NCBI GenBank assembly: GCA_950022295.1
Contig: OX465598.1
Span: forward strand, 64,898,001 to 64,962,000
Direction of reading: 5' to 3'
Source of the DNA: Bromus sterilis
Taxonomy: Eukaryota; Streptophyta; Magnoliopsida; Poales; Poaceae
DNA length: 64,000 bases
This document shows, piece by piece, positions 11,185-23,973 of this stretch. A model generated the notes under the pieces. That model searched no databases, had not been told where the DNA came from, and saw only the letters and a list, made by a program, of their open reading frames with translations. Position 1 is the first letter of the stretch; each line of letters begins with the position of its first letter. Made by a program: the position numbers and the translations under genes.

Positions 11185-13878
11185 TTCTTCTTTTGCCTTA
11201 TGGCTAGCTTAAAGGCGTAAAAGAAAGCGCTTGTTGGGAGACAACCTAAGATGTTTTTACTTCTGTTTTTAGTGTTCTTGATGATTGTTACTATTGTAGC
11301 AACATCATTGTATCTTTATTTTCAAGCTTTGTGCCAAGTTATAGCCTCATATGACAAGGGAAGTGAAAGTTGTGACATGATGTCCAGAAAACAGATTCTG
11401 TCTTCGTGATGGAAAAAATCGGATCAAATAACCATTTCATCTTTTTGAGCTGAATTTTTTACACATCATGATCTATACAATCACGAAACATTCGTAAGTT
11501 CTAAGTTTTCTGATTTGAGTTGCAGAAGTACCCCTAAAAAATTCTTTACTACATGCTGTTCTGTTTTTCACAGATTCTGCCACGTTTTGTTTCTCCTAAC
11601 TTTTGCAAACCTTAAGATTGATTTTTTATTTTCACAAACCTTTTGGCAAGCTTGAGAAACAGTAGCTCTTCATGCGTTATTTTTATCACTTCATGCATCC
11701 CCAACAAATATTCAAGGAGACTCAACCGTCTAAGCTTAGGGATGCCCCCGTGCATCCCCTTCTCCATCAACAATCATCAGTTCGTCCTTCCTCTCACTAT
11801 ATTTTTATCACTTCATGCGTTATGTGCTATGCTTGGAGCGTCTCGCTCTTAGGTTTTATTTTTAGTTTTCTTTAGCTTTGCTTGATGTTCATAAAAAGTT
11901 AGACCCCGTATTACTTTGTGTGGGAGAGAAACATGATCCACTTTCAAAATCTAGAACACATCATAGGATTCTTCATGCCTATCTTTTTGCTGTTGTGTGT
12001 TCTTTATATTTACGTAGCTACTGCCATGTTTAGTTTTAGTCTTAGTTTGTCTTTAGCAAGAGCCTTGGATTTTGTTTAGTTTGTTGCTGGAACTCTCTTT
12101 GTTTTTTATGTTTATCTTGTTAAGAGAGTTGGTTGTTGCACTGAGTTATGTCTTGTCTTGAGAGTAGGTAATTGAGGTTGCTATTTAATTTTAGTAGTAA
12201 CTTGCAATAGTTTTGAGGTATTGATGTGAGTAATGTTTGAACTTTTGGTGTCAAGAGCTCTAGCCTATTAGTGATAGGTGTCGTATTTTGGGCAATCCGT
12301 GTTTATTTTCAAAAACCTACAAAACTAGTTGAGAACTCTAGCTACTATATGGATCGCTAATCTATGGAGGGATCGAATATTAGAGTACACACGTACCATG
12401 AGTCGAGGATGCGCAAGGATAACCAAACCCCCATACACTCCTCCTCGGGGTACTTGTCACTTTGTGAACCTCCTTATTAGATTGAGAGTTACCGATAATA
12501 AGTGCATGAGTTCTTCGGACTAATGTAAGTATTGAAAGTTGACACTTCCACCTCCTCATATTTGCTAGCCTCTCCTCTGCCGTGCATTGCCTTCTTCTCA
12601 CTCCGAGAGTTGGCGTACACGTTCGCCGGTACATCCAAACCCTTGGCATGATATGCTCTGTCATCATAAACCTCCTTATATCCTTCCTCAAAACAGCCAC
12701 CATACCTACCTATCAAGGCATTTCCATAGCCTTTCCGAGATATATGCCATGAAACATCCACCTCTTCATGACTTGATCTTCATGTCATACATGTTCCTGC
12801 TACACTAGCAGCGGCATACATTGCATACATCATGATAGCTACATCTTCTTTATGATTTGAGTACCTTGTAAAGTGTGAAAGATCTTCTATACCCTCTTGT
12901 AAATTAGTGTGTTGCCCATAAGTGAGGAAAAGATCCCAAAGTGGACAAAATAAAAGATCCCAAAGTGGACAAAAGAAAAGATCCCAAAGAGGACAAATGA
13001 GAGTTAAATAGAAAGAGCCATTGAGGCCACCAAAAAAATACAAAAAAGTATAAAAAAGAGAAAAATAAAAATAAAAAGAGAGAAAGGGGCAACACTACTA
13101 TCCTTTTGAAAGATCCACACTAGTACTCCCTCTTATCCTTGTACTCCATAGAGATGATCATGCATATAGCTATGTGGGGACCTTCACACCATAGAACTTG
13201 GCTTGCATATTCCAAGGATGAGCCTCCTCAAAAGAGCTCTAGGTCTTCATGAGCGAGCAAGATAGATGCACCCCCACTAGTTCCGTTGGAGAGCTTTTCA
13301 GCTCATATGTGCATCTGTTCATGGTAATCCCTACTCCTCACATCATATCTATCATTTGGCCTTCTCGCCTATGATTGTCCTCATTGATGTGAGCCTTTCT
13401 CACCTTTTTGTCTTCCTCCTCCACCATATTCTCTCTTTGCCATCCTAAGTGTCAACTCTCGTGCTTACGCTCATCCATTGCATCAGTGCTCAAAATATCG
13501 AAAATGAGTGGATCAAATTGACTTGTACCTGCCTAGTGGTCTGGGGACGAGTCAAGGTAAGATTCCAAAGAAGACCAAGCGTGAAACTTTAGTAGATTGA
13601 GTTCTCAACACAAAAATACTTTTTTTTCTCGTATTCCATATCCCCTTCTTGCACGCAAACACCAGTTGGAGACATTCGAGTCACGGACAGCGAGAGCTCT
13701 TGCACCTAATGTTCTTTCGTTGCTTGTTTCAATGCTAATATACACTGTTGCATGTTATGACTTGAATTGAATCACATGCCTTGATTGCTTTACTTTTCAA
13801 AGTTCTTATACGGTTGCTAGCATGTCACCACAGAAATTATGTTTATTATCATTTAACTACTCGAGGACGAGCAGGAAT
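11185..13878 (+). other. E2 3' non-coding region
   Basis: No sustained sense frame. AT-rich with a TTGTTGGGAGACAACC inverted motif near 11233-11248. The minus strand has a 90-codon frame at 12489-12761 (Gly/Tyr/Glu-rich, no domain I recognise) that could be an antisense ORF or chance. A 24-bp tandem repeat lies at 12928-12999. Confidence 0.6.
12928..12999 (+). repeat. 24-bp tandem repeat, three units
   Basis: Units at 12928-12951, 12952-12975 and 12976-12999 share the core AAAAGATCCCAAAG(T/A)GGACAAA. Confidence 0.9.
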
Positions 13879-13893
13879 TAAGCTTGGGGATGT
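13879..13893 (+). other. E2 polypurine tract
   Basis: TAAGCTTGGGGATGT directly precedes the TG of the 3' LTR. Confidence 0.75.
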
Positions 13894-14306
13894 TGATACA
13901 TCTCAAACGTATCGATAATTTCTGCTCGTTCCATGCATGTTTTCTGTGATATTGCTATGATCTAGATACACTTTCATACACTTTTGATCATATTTGGACT
14001 AACCTACTAACTCAGTGCACCCCAGTGCCAGTTCCTGTTTTCTGCTGTTTTTCTATTCCAGGTTTCCCCATATTAAAAATGCTCCAAAAATTCAGGAAAA
14101 ACCGGATTAAAAAAATCAGCGCAACGGAGTCTTCCAGAATCACCAAAGAGGGGCCAGAGGGCCACCACCAGGCGCCCAGGCGGCCACCTGGTGCGGCCAA
14201 GGACCTGGCCGCGCCAAGGACCTGGCCGCGCCAAGGGGGCGGCCTGGACCCCTTGTGGGCCCCCTGGCTACCGCCTTCGCCTATTTATTCTCCGTCACGT
14301 GGAAAC
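13894..14306 (+). repeat. E2 3' LTR, left part
   Basis: Starts TGATACATC with the family's inverted-repeat tip. It is interrupted at 14306 by E3, whose TSD GAAAC is 14302-14306, and resumes at 22730. An 18-bp duplication (GACCTGGCCGCGCCAAG-type) lies at 14200-14236 in the GC-hairpin region. Confidence 0.9.
14302..14306. other. E3 target-site duplication, left
   Basis: GAAAC, identical to 22725-22729. The uninterrupted solo LTR E9 has a single copy at the matching place (GGGGAAACTCC). Confidence 0.9.
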
Positions 14307-15092
14307 TATGGCACCCCGTCTTAGAGGACCGGAACACCCCGTGCTCCAGCCCAAAGATCAAGTCTTCTAGAACACGTCACTGCTTGATATAGAATTGAAC
14401 AACTTTCTATTAACAAATATACGGGTAAAAGGGGTTTATTACAACGCCGGCGGAGCGAGACGGAGAACAAGCATACTCCTCAAGCTCGCCACGGATCTAC
14501 ATCAAGCAGCAGACTAACTCTCTAGCAGCGGAATATAACTCGCCAGCGGAACAACGGCGACGGTGATGAACTCCACTCCACAGAAACACTGGATGGGACA
14601 CCTCCTAGCTCGCAAACATCGGGAACGTCGTTCTACGCATCCAAAGCACAGCCTGCAAATCTGGCATGACACGCCAGGTCAGTACATCGAATGTACTTGC
14701 AAGCTCACAACAACCATGCACCAAGGCAAAACAACAACATGGCATACAGGTTAAAGTATATTAATGAACATCATGCAAGCATATTATCAGTATATTATCA
14801 GCATTTTATCAACATGTAGACTAATGCACCATCAATCATCGTTTAAGGTCACATGGACCCCACATAATCACCGCCTGATCATGTGGCTTACCTCAGAGTC
14901 CTTAACGAATCAAGCACCGGTCACCACATGACCATCCACATACCTGGGTCGACGCACCACCATTCCACGGGTTAGGGGCCCTCTGTTACCACCCAACCAA
15001 TCCAGTCATCATATCAACTTACCATGCTCAACCGAACTCATGTTGATCTCGGTGTGACCTACTGTGAACTGTGTCCAATACCATGGACTCGG

Positions 15093-15127
15093 CTATTCGA
15101 ATAGATTTGTGTGACACTCTGCAGAGT
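15093..15127 (-). other. Twin palindrome in E3 3' LTR
   Basis: CTATTCGAATAG (15093-15104) and ACTCTGCAGAGT (15116-15127) are two perfect 12-base palindromes 11 bases apart, 786 bases from the LTR's 3' end. E8 and E10 have the same pair with altered but still pairing stems. As RNA these would be small adjacent hairpins or dimerisation palindromes. Confidence 0.6.
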
Positions 15128-16258
15128 TTGTGCACTTTACCCACACTATGGAGTCGCTCCTCCATCCAGTACCTTGGAACGTCTCTGAGGAGTGGACTAG
15201 GATCTCTCCAACGAGACCATTCTACCGGTGACTCCCCTTACCGTATCACCCGACATACTTCGCAAGTCATGCCTTGGGTAGCCCCGTGTCCTCCAGACAC
15301 ACCAGCCATCGCATGGCAACTGACCATCGCATGGTCCATAAACTTTGTCCCAATCGGGGACGGGCCCAATAACATAACTTTCTCTCAAGACTACTGCCTC
15401 TTACCGGGCCAGGGTAATCTACACGCGCATAGCCTTCCCTACTTGGTGACACGCATAAGAGAAACCACCGATAGACCGAGCCAAGGCCTTCCCATACAGG
15501 CGAGTGTGGCTGCACCAGATAAGCTCAGTTCGGCGGCACCTGATCAACTTGGCATGGAACATGTCTTCAACAGCAACCACAAGCATCAGGTGCAACATGA
15601 GCATTCATATAACATTATCATGCAATACGTGGGGAACAATCCAAGGTACAATTATAGTTGTATCAATTCAAGCATGTTTATATGATTAACTTAACCAGGT
15701 TAAGGATGATCAACATGATATTAACATCTAGCATTATCATGAGCACGGTGGAGATTATGATGCCTACAAGCATAGCATAGTGATGACATGATTAGATCAT
15801 AAACATAACATGACAACGTCATACCATGATCATCATGGTTTCAAGCATATCATGGATATAACATAGTAATACTGCGATTAAAACATAGCACAATAGCAAC
15901 ATGATCAAGGCATATCAAGAATGCCGTATCTCCGAAGGTTAAGCATTTTTAAAGCACGTCAAAGCTTTACGAAGGTGCAAAAGAATTTGTGGCTTGCCTT
16001 CCCCTAGGGGGTGTGAGGAAGCTCCGGGTCTTCAACACAAGCAAAGCCTTGATTTTTTTAAGGGAACGACAGCGAAAAAAATGGTCAAATACAATGTTTG
16101 CTTGACCAGCAAATAACAACAACAAGACATTGCATGAAACCTCTGCCAAAACTAAGAGGAGCTCGATACAAAACCAACGCAAAAAGAATCACCCAATTTG
16201 GACTTACGGTTGCGGAGATATGAGGTGGAGAAGATCACAGGCAGATTTTTGGTGGAAA

Positions 16259-16331
16259 TACGCTTTCTGTACGGGAAAGCGTACTTTGGGCTGAAGCGGA
16301 GCAAATTACGCTTTCGGTTAGCGAAAGCGTA
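16259..16331 (-). other. Twin hairpins with identical arms in E3 3' LTR
   Basis: TACGCTTTC/GAAAGCGTA arms with 7-base loops occur at 16259-16283 and again at 16307-16331. Both are repeated exactly in the other LTR copy at 20492-20564. Confidence 0.7.
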
Positions 16332-18515
16332 TTCTGGACTAAAGGAGGCCGAAGTGCGCTTCCCCTAAAGGAAAACATATTCAGTGAAATACGCCACCAC
16401 TTAAAAGAAAATGGCCCAGGGCTGTCTCACTTCCAGGCGGGGCCCTCACGTCAGCGTCTTCTCTCTCCTCGTCCTCTGTTATCTTCTTCTTCCTCCGAGA
16501 CGCAGAACATGGGAGGCTGGGGAGGCCACGTCCGGAATCGCCGCCTTTGAAGGGAGGCGCGGGGGAGCCTACGGAGGGGCCGACGGGCGAGGCTGGCCGG
16601 AACACTAGCACCTGCGACCACGGGGCCGCGCGGGGTAAGCCTGTGGCGCCGTGCCCCCACGGCTGGCAGGGCGGCCAGGGGTGCCCACGGGCAGGCAAGC
16701 TCGGGGTCGGCGGGGCTCCCGATGGGAAGTGGAGGTGGGGTAAGCTCAGGGGCGGAGAGGGATGGTGCTGGTGCGGGCCAGAGGAGAGGGGGGACGCCGG
16801 GCTGCTCGAATTTGGGAGAGGTCCAGCGGCGGCCGTGGTGACAGGGGGCGACGGGGAGAGGCTCCGGGACCAAATTGGGAGGGGGATTGGGGCGAGGAGA
16901 GTGCGGGGGAGCTGATGGGTGCTGCTGGAGGGCCTCGGGTGCACGCTATTTGTAGCCAGGGCGAGATGCCCAAGCCGGATGACGACGTCCAGATGAGGCC
17001 ATGGCGGGCTTGAGCTGGCGATGCTCGAGAGGCGTCGAGGAGGTTCGGGAGGGGGTGGTGTGGCGCACGCGAGCTGGAGAAAGTCGTACGGCGCAGGTTG
17101 ACAACGAGAAGAGGACAAGGGCGCACTGGAGCTGGACGTGGACGCGTTGGGCACGTGTGGAGCGCGTCCAGAGCACGCCTGATGCACCTGAGAGCGTGGC
17201 CACCAAGGGTAGGGTCCAACTAGGGGAGGTTTCATCGTGGCCAAAGATGTCCAGGGTGTAGTCCTCTCACTGCACATCACCGTTGTGCAAAAATTTGGGC
17301 CAAAGGTGTTCTGGAATGACCACACACTCAGTGACAAGTTTGATGCAACAAACTTGCAGTAGAAGATAAGATCAAATGGTGCTTAGGGGGTGAAGGAGGG
17401 ATTGTCCCAGGGGCTTAGGGTTGGAGGGACTATAATTCTGCTAAGTTTGAGCTTAATCAAGCAAATGCACATGGCACTTCCTTTGCATGGGACATTGACG
17501 CAGAAGGTGTTTGTGCTGGGCTGTGGCTAGCACATGGCTTCCCTATGCATGATTTTTGTCCGAGCTTAATCATACATCAGGGTGAGTAGATGTACCAAGT
17601 TTCACCTCAAATGGAGCAATGTAGCTAGTGCTTCCTTTGCAAATGTCAAAATAGGCCAGAATGCAAAGTTGAAGCTATCATCTCATAAGTTTGATGTAAT
17701 TGGCTGAAAATTAATGGAGGGAGGTCATTTGGTGGTGTGCACATGTGTGTAAAATTTCATGGCCATTGGACAAGCCTAGGTAGCACTTGCTTCACAAGGT
17801 GTCCTGCTGACTAGAAACTTCCACATGATGATGCACACACATGTGTAGTTGGATTTTGCTCAAACTTGGTTTTGTGGAGTCATTTGGGCGTGGGAATAGG
17901 CAAAAAAAGTTTCAAGGCAAATGGGATCCCCTGTCATGTACTTGCTTCACAGTGCCCCCTTGATGCATCCAAACTTTGGGAATTTATTGTGGGAGTTTGG
18001 ATAGGCAATTGATTGTGGAATTTTTTTAGGCCAATGATATGATCATAAGATATTGCACAAAATTTTTGACCAGCAATGGATCAAGGAAAATGACACTCCC
18101 TTCACAAAGCTCCAATCTGCCCCCACAGACCAATGAATTTTTCTGGAGGAAAAATCCACTTGGGCCATGCAATGTTTTTGTAGAATTTGGCAAGATATGA
18201 TGTCAAGAGAATGTGGGAATTATTTGGGGATTTATGGAGCAATAAAAATATGGGTTGCTTCACAAACCTCAAATAATTGGAATATTCCTTTTATTGGAAA
18301 AGGAATACCTGGCTTGAATAAAATGTGGTTTGGATGGGATGGATCAATGAGATGGCATGGGAAAGGCTTGGATTCATGGGCCCCTTGAGCATGGAAAGAA
18401 AGTATGCTCAAGTTTCAAGTCCAAAGAGGTGCTCAAAACCAAATCCAATGGCAAATCCAGAAATAAATCAGAAAAGTTATTGGAAAAAGAAAGTTCCAAA
18501 CACCAGGATGTCACA

Positions 18516-19008
18516 AACCTACCACCCTTAGGAAAATATCGTCCTCGAGATTTGGTTGCTCAGGGAACCATTGCAAACTTACCGTCCTTATGAAACTTAT
18601 TGCTTCTCGGATTTCCTTTTTCTACATACCGTTCCCTTAGTAGCATCCAATATATTGGGCTCAGGGGGCTTGCTTTACCCAATCCATATCTCTGACCGAA
18701 TGTTCTTCCTGGCCATATCATGTCCTTTCCTGGTGAGATCCATCCTCATGTCTGCTGACTCGTAAGATAACGGGCTGTCTTGTCATGGACTAAATGCTGA
18801 CAATACCCCTATGATTCTCGTGGTATTTCAGGCCTTATCTATGGCACGGTCTTTAATCCTTTGTGTTGGCCTCTTCGAGAAAAATAGCTTGGCCTGATAT
18901 CTCAGGCTGATTACAGTCGTGGTGTCTCATTGTGCGGGACTTGGAATGCCCGCACCTGGGGTTGCATCGCTTTGTTTTTGGCTCGTCCATCTTGAGTATG
19001 AATCTTAT
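18516..19008 (-). other. E3 residual internal region
   Basis: All that remains between the E3 LTRs. The end next to the left LTR is purine-rich on the minus strand (CCTAAGGGTGGTAGGTT), fitting a PPT. Beside it is a degenerate version of the TCG-TCC-CGA hairpin found after pol in E8 and E10. The rest has no open frame of note on either strand. No PBS is present, because the deletion also took the 3' end of the 5' LTR. Confidence 0.65.
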
Positions 19009-19324
19009 CAAGCATATCATCAGTATATTATCAGCATTTTATCAACATGCAGACTAATGCACCATCAATCATCGTTTAAGGTCCCATGGACCCCACATAA
19101 TCACCGCCTGATCATGTGGCTTACCTCAGAGTCCTTACCGACTCAAGCACCGGTCACCGCATGCCCATCCACATACCTGGGTCGTCGCACGACCATTCCA
19201 TGGGTTAGGGGCCCTCTGTTACCACCCAACCAATCCAGTCATCATATCAACTTACCATGCTCAACCGAACTCAGGTTGATCTTGGTGTGACCTACTGTGA
19301 ACTGTGTCCAATACCGTGGACTCG

Positions 19325-19359
19325 CTATTCGAATAGATTTGTATGACACTCTACAGAGT
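19325..19359 (-). other. Twin palindrome in E3 5' LTR
   Basis: CTATTCGAATAG (19325-19336) is kept. The second palindrome (19348-19359, ACTCTACAGAGT) differs from the other copy only at a central base that would lie in the loop. Confidence 0.6.
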
Positions 19360-20491
19360 TTGTGCACTTTACCCACACTATGGAGTCGCTCCTCCATCCA
19401 GTACCTTGGAACGTCTCCCATGAGTGGACTAGGATCTCTCCAACGAGACCGTTCTACCGGTGACTCCCCTTACCGTATCACCCGACATACTTTGCAAGTC
19501 ATGCCTTGGGTAGCCCCGTGTCCTCCAGACACACCAGCCATCGCATGGCAACTGACCATTGCATGGTCCATAAACTTTTTCCCAATCGGGGACGGGCCCA
19601 ATAACATAACCAGCTCTCAAGACTACCGCCGCTTACCGGGCCAGGGTAATCTGCGCGCGCATAGCCTTCCCTACTTGGTGACACGCATAAGAGAAACCAC
19701 CGATAGACCGAGCCAAGGCCTTCCCATACAGGCGAGTGTGGCCGAACCAGATAAACTCAGTTCGGCGGCACCTGATCAACTTGGCATGGAACATGTCTTG
19801 AACAACAACCACAAGCATCGGGTGCAACATGAGCATTCATATAACATTATCATGCAATACGTGGGGAACAATCCAAGGTACAATTATAGTTGTATCAATT
19901 CAAGCATGTTTATATGATTAACTTAACCAGGTTAAGGATGATCAACATGATATTAACATCTAGCATTATCATGAGCACGGTGGACATTATGATGCCTACA
20001 AGCATAACATAGTGATGACATGATTAGAGCATAAACATAACATGACAACGGCATACCAAGATCATCATGGTTTCAAGCATATCATGGATATAACATGGTA
20101 ATACTGCGGTTAAAACATAGCACAATAGCAACATGGTCAAGGCATATCAAGAATGTCGTATTACCGAAGGTTAAGCATTTTTAAAGCACGTCAAAGCTTT
20201 ACGAAGGTGCAAAAGAAGTTGTGGCTTGCCTTAACCAAGGGGGTGTGAAGAAGCTCCGAGTCTTCAACACAAGCAAAGCCCTGGATATTTTTAGAAAATG
20301 ACAGCGAAGAAAAATGGTCAAATACAACGTTTGCTTGACCATCAAATAAAAACAGCAATACATTGCATGAAACCTATTCCAAAACTAAGAGGAGCTCAAT
20401 ACGAAACCAACGCAAAAAGAATCACCCCATTTGGACTTACGGTTGCGGAGATATGAGGTGGAGAAGATGAGGGGCAGATTTTTGGTGCAAA

Positions 20492-20564
20492 TACGCTTTC
20501 TGTACGGGAAAGCGTACTTTGGGCTGAAGCAGAGCAAATTACGCTTTCGGTTAGCGAAAGCGTA
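20492..20564 (-). other. Twin hairpins with identical arms in E3 5' LTR
   Basis: Same pair as at 16259-16331: arms at 20492-20500/20508-20516 and 20540-20548/20556-20564, all perfect. Confidence 0.7.
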
Positions 20565-22724
20565 TTCTGGACTGAAGGAGGCCGAAATGCGCTTCCCCGA
20601 AAGGAAAACATATTCAGCAAAACACACCACCACTTAAAAGAAAACGGCCCGAGGCTGTCTCAGTTCCACGAGGGGCCCTCACATTAGCGTCTTCTCTCTC
20701 CTCGTCCTCTGTTCTCTTCTTCTTCCTCCGAGACGCAGAACAGGGGAGGCAGGGTAGGCCACGGCCGGACTCGCCGCCGTTGAAGGGAGGCGCGGGGGAA
20801 CCTGCGGAGGGGCCGACGGGCGCGGCTGGCCGGAGCACTAACGCTTGCGACCACGGGGCCGCGCGGGGAATGCCTGCGTCTCCGTGCCCCCATGGCTGGC
20901 AGGGCGGCCAGGGGTGCCCACGGGCGAGCTCGGGGCCGACGGGGCTCCCTGCGGGAAGTGGAGGTGGGGGAAGCTCAGGAGCGGCGAGGGGTGGTGCTGG
21001 TGCGGGCCAGAGGAGAGCGGGGGCGCCAGGCTGCTCGAATTTGGGAGAGGGACGACGGCGGCCGTGGTGACAGGGGGCGACGGGGAGAGGCTCAGGGACC
21101 AAATTGGGAGGGGGATTGGGGCGAGGAGAGTGCGGGGGAGCTGCTGGGTGCTGCTGGAGGGCCTCGGGTGCACGCTATTTGTAGCCAGGGCGAGATGCCC
21201 GAGCCGGATGACGACGTCTAGACGAGGCCATGGCGGGCGTGAGCTGGCGATGCTCGAGAGGCGTCGAGGAGGTTCGGGAGGGGGTAGCGTGGCGCACGCG
21301 AGTTGCAGAAAGCCGTGCGGCGTGGGTTAACAACGAGAAGAGGACCTGGGCGCACTGGAGCTGGACGTGGACGCGTCGGGCATGCGCGGAGCGTGACCAG
21401 AGCACGCCTGATGCAGCCGAGAGGGTGGCCACCAAGGGGAGGGTGCAACTAGGGGAGGTTTCATCGTGGCCAAAGATGTCCAGGTTGTAGTCCTCTCACT
21501 GCAGATCACCACTGTGCAAAAAGTTGGGCCAAAGATGTTCTGGAATGACCACACACTCACTGACACGTTTGATGCAGCAAACTTGCAGTAGAAGAGAAGA
21601 TCAAATGGTGATTAGGGGGTGAAGGTGGTATTTTCCCAGGGGCTTAGGGTTGGAGGGACTATAGTTCTGCTAAGTTTGAGCTTAATCAAGCAAATGCAGA
21701 TGACACTTCCTTTGCAAATGGGACATTGATGCAGAAGGTGTTTTTGCTGGGCTGTGGCAAGCATATGGCTTCCCTATGCAATATTTTTGTCTGAGCTTAA
21801 TCATACATTAGGGTGAGTAGATGTACCAAGTTTCACCTCAAATGGAGCAATGTAGCTAGTGCTTCCTTTGCAAATGTCCAAATAGGCCAGAATGCAAAGT
21901 TGAAACTATCATCTCATAGGTTTGATGTAATTGGCTGAAAATTGGTGGAGTGAGGTTATTTGGTGGTGTGCACATGTGTGTAAAATTTCATGGCCATTGG
22001 ACAAGCCTAGGTAGCACTTGCTTTACAACGTGTCCTGCTGACCAGAAACTTCCATATGATGATGCACACACATGTTTAGTTGGATTTTTCTCAAACTTGG
22101 CTTGGTGGAGTCATTTGGATGTGGGAATAGGCACAAAACGTTTCAAGGCAAATGGGATCCCCTGTCATGCACTTGCTTCACAGTGCCCCCTTGCTGCATC
22201 CAAACTTTGGGAATTTATTGTGGGAGTTTGGCTAGGAAATTTATGGTGGAATTTGGTGTAGGCCAATGATATGATCATAAGAGATTGCAAAAAAAGTTTC
22301 ACCAGCAATGGATAAAGGAAAATGGCACTCCCTTCACAAAGCTCCAATCTGCCCCCACAGACCAATGAATTTTTCTGGAGGAAAAATCCACTTCGGACAT
22401 GCAATTTTTTTGGAGAATTTGGCAAGATATGATGTCAATAGAATGTGGGAATTATTTGGGGATTTATGGAGCAATAAAAATATGGGTTGCTTCACAAACC
22501 TCAAATAATTAGAATACCTGGCTTGAATAAAATGTGGCTTAGCTGGGATGGATCAATGAGATGACATGGGAAAGGCTTGGATTCATGGGCCACTTGAACA
22601 TGGAAAGAAAATATGCTCAAGTTTCAAGTCCAAAGAGGTGCTCAAAACCAAATCTAATGGCAAATCAAGAAATAAATCAGAAAAGTTTTTGGAAAAAGAA
22701 AGTTCCAAACTCCAGGATATCACA

Positions 22725-23973
22725 GAAACTCCGGAGACAGAACCCTATTTTGCAAACTCGCCTCTGTGCCGCCGCCGCCGCGCTTCCAAGATCGGGAGCA
22801 CCGTCAGGACCATTCCCGGCACCCTGCCGGAGGGAGGATCGACCTCGGAGAGCTTCTCCTCCACCATGGACGCTTCCTGGATGTGCCGTGAGTAGTTTCG
22901 TTTGGACCATGGGTCCGTGATCAGTAGCTATGTGATGTTCTCCTCCCCTCTTTGTTCTTTATGGTTTAGACCTCGTGAGCTGCTCTACATGATCGAGGCA
23001 CATATGTAATTCTTCTGCTGTTGCTATGCTGAGTTTGATGGGATCTGATGGATTATGAGATTATTTTCAGATCGCGATAGAGTAATATATTTGGTTTTTA
23101 TCTCTTATATTTTTGTTCCTAAGTAATTATTGCATGTTCTCCGTTGCTATTTATTGCTTTGGCCAAGTGGTAGGTAGTGACTCCAAGAGGGAACGTTATG
23201 CTCGATTGTGGGTACATGCCCCCTGATGACACGCTTGAGTGACAGAAACATGAGTCTAGGGGATGTGCCGTGGCCACAAGGAGGAAAAGAACGGTGCTTT
23301 GTCTGTTATAAGGATTGTTTACTTTACGCAAAGTTCTTTTTAATGCAGTTGTCTGTTTCTTTGGGTTTACACTTTGGGTGGGGCTCGCAACTTAATACCA
23401 GCGAGATGTTCTAGATAGATATCTCAAGGTGGATGATTAGTAGTATATGTAGATGGATTTCGGTCTACTTATTTTGGCGTATGGCCCATGCTTATGAGCC
23501 TCTTCCTTTCTTTTGTAGCATAGTTAGCATTGCGGTGCGTTTATAATCCTGTCAATTGCCCATATGTAATTTTTTTACCTCGCATAGCAGTTTTATCGTC
23601 TTTTGGGAGAGAGACATCACTAGTGAACATCACGGGACCCCGGTCCATATTCTCATCACTGTTTACAAGCTTATTTCCTTTTCAGTATTTACTTTCAGGT
23701 GCTATCATTATCATTATCTTGTATTTGATCCTTTGTAAACAACAAGACCGGAGAGATTGACAACCTATCTGAACTTCGTTGGGAGTAAAGTTAATTGTGT
23801 TGTGTGCAGGTCCGCGTCAGGTGCGCCGCTGACACCTACTTATCATCGCCGGAGTCCTACGGGGGACAAACCCTATCCTCTACATAGGGGAAATTTGCTG
23901 CTATCCTACATCTCACCTTCCACTTGGGGTAACCAACGAAGGGCGAGAAGCCATAACCACTTCCACGCCATCA
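22725..23973 (+). repeat. E2 3' LTR, right part
   Basis: Starts with the TSD copy GAAAC and continues the LTR interrupted at 14306. Together the parts make about 1657 bp, close to the 1620 bp of solo LTR E9. Ends GCCATCA; the next bases are E4 gag. Confidence 0.9.

Larger units (their letters stand above)
14307..18515 (-). repeat. E3 3' LTR (left copy, 4209 bp)
   Basis: Matches 19009-22724 from about 14775 onward and is about 455 bases longer at its outer end. A GC-rich block (16400-17260) holds long but unconserved frames. A TATA-like CTACAAATAGC on the minus strand near 16945 marks the likely promoter. The short AT repeat at 14781-14812 is shared by both copies. Confidence 0.85.
14307..22724 (-). 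mobile_element. E3: long-LTR gypsy remnant (chromovirus-like), internally deleted
   Basis: Bounded by a perfect 5-base TSD, GAAAC at 14302-14306 and 22725-22729, inside the E2 3' LTR. Two direct copies of a roughly 4-kb sequence (14307-18515 and 19009-22724) flank only 493 bases. Orientation is minus, because a purine tract and a CTCG-type motif like those of E8 and E10 abut the inner end of the left copy. Terminal bases are TG...TA on the minus strand, probably a mutated TG...CA. PBS, gag and pol are missing. Confidence 0.82.
19009..22724 (-). repeat. E3 5' LTR (right copy, truncated to about 3716 bp)
   Basis: Begins at the TCAAGCATAT shared with about 14775 of the left copy and runs to the outer TSD. 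It lacks the last 455 or so bases of the LTR on its inner side. Confidence 0.85.
8549..23973 (+). mobile_element. E2: Athila-like Ty3/gypsy element, split by E1 and E3
   Basis: Order: right part of 5' LTR, PBS, frameshifted gag-protease, about 2.7 kb without clear genes, PPT, and a 3' LTR split by E3. No RT or integrase is present, so it is non-autonomous. The 5' LTR was cut by E1, so its left part is off the window. E2 itself lies in the gag of E4: the bases after 23973 continue an E4 gag frame that matches E1 from about position 1370. The 3' flank AGTCC is the expected TSD; its partner is off the window. E6 and E9 belong to the same LTR family. Confidence 0.87.

Noticed and set aside
12928..12999. 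CRISPR-like short direct repeats
   Set aside because: Three adjacent 24-base units without spacers, in plant retrotransposon DNA: a simple tandem repeat.
16381..17337. 318-codon minus-strand frame in the E3 3' LTR (Pro/Ser/Arg-rich)
   Set aside because: It lies in a GC-rich LTR block where stops are rare, the frame is broken in the other LTR copy (20614-21566), and no domain is visible.
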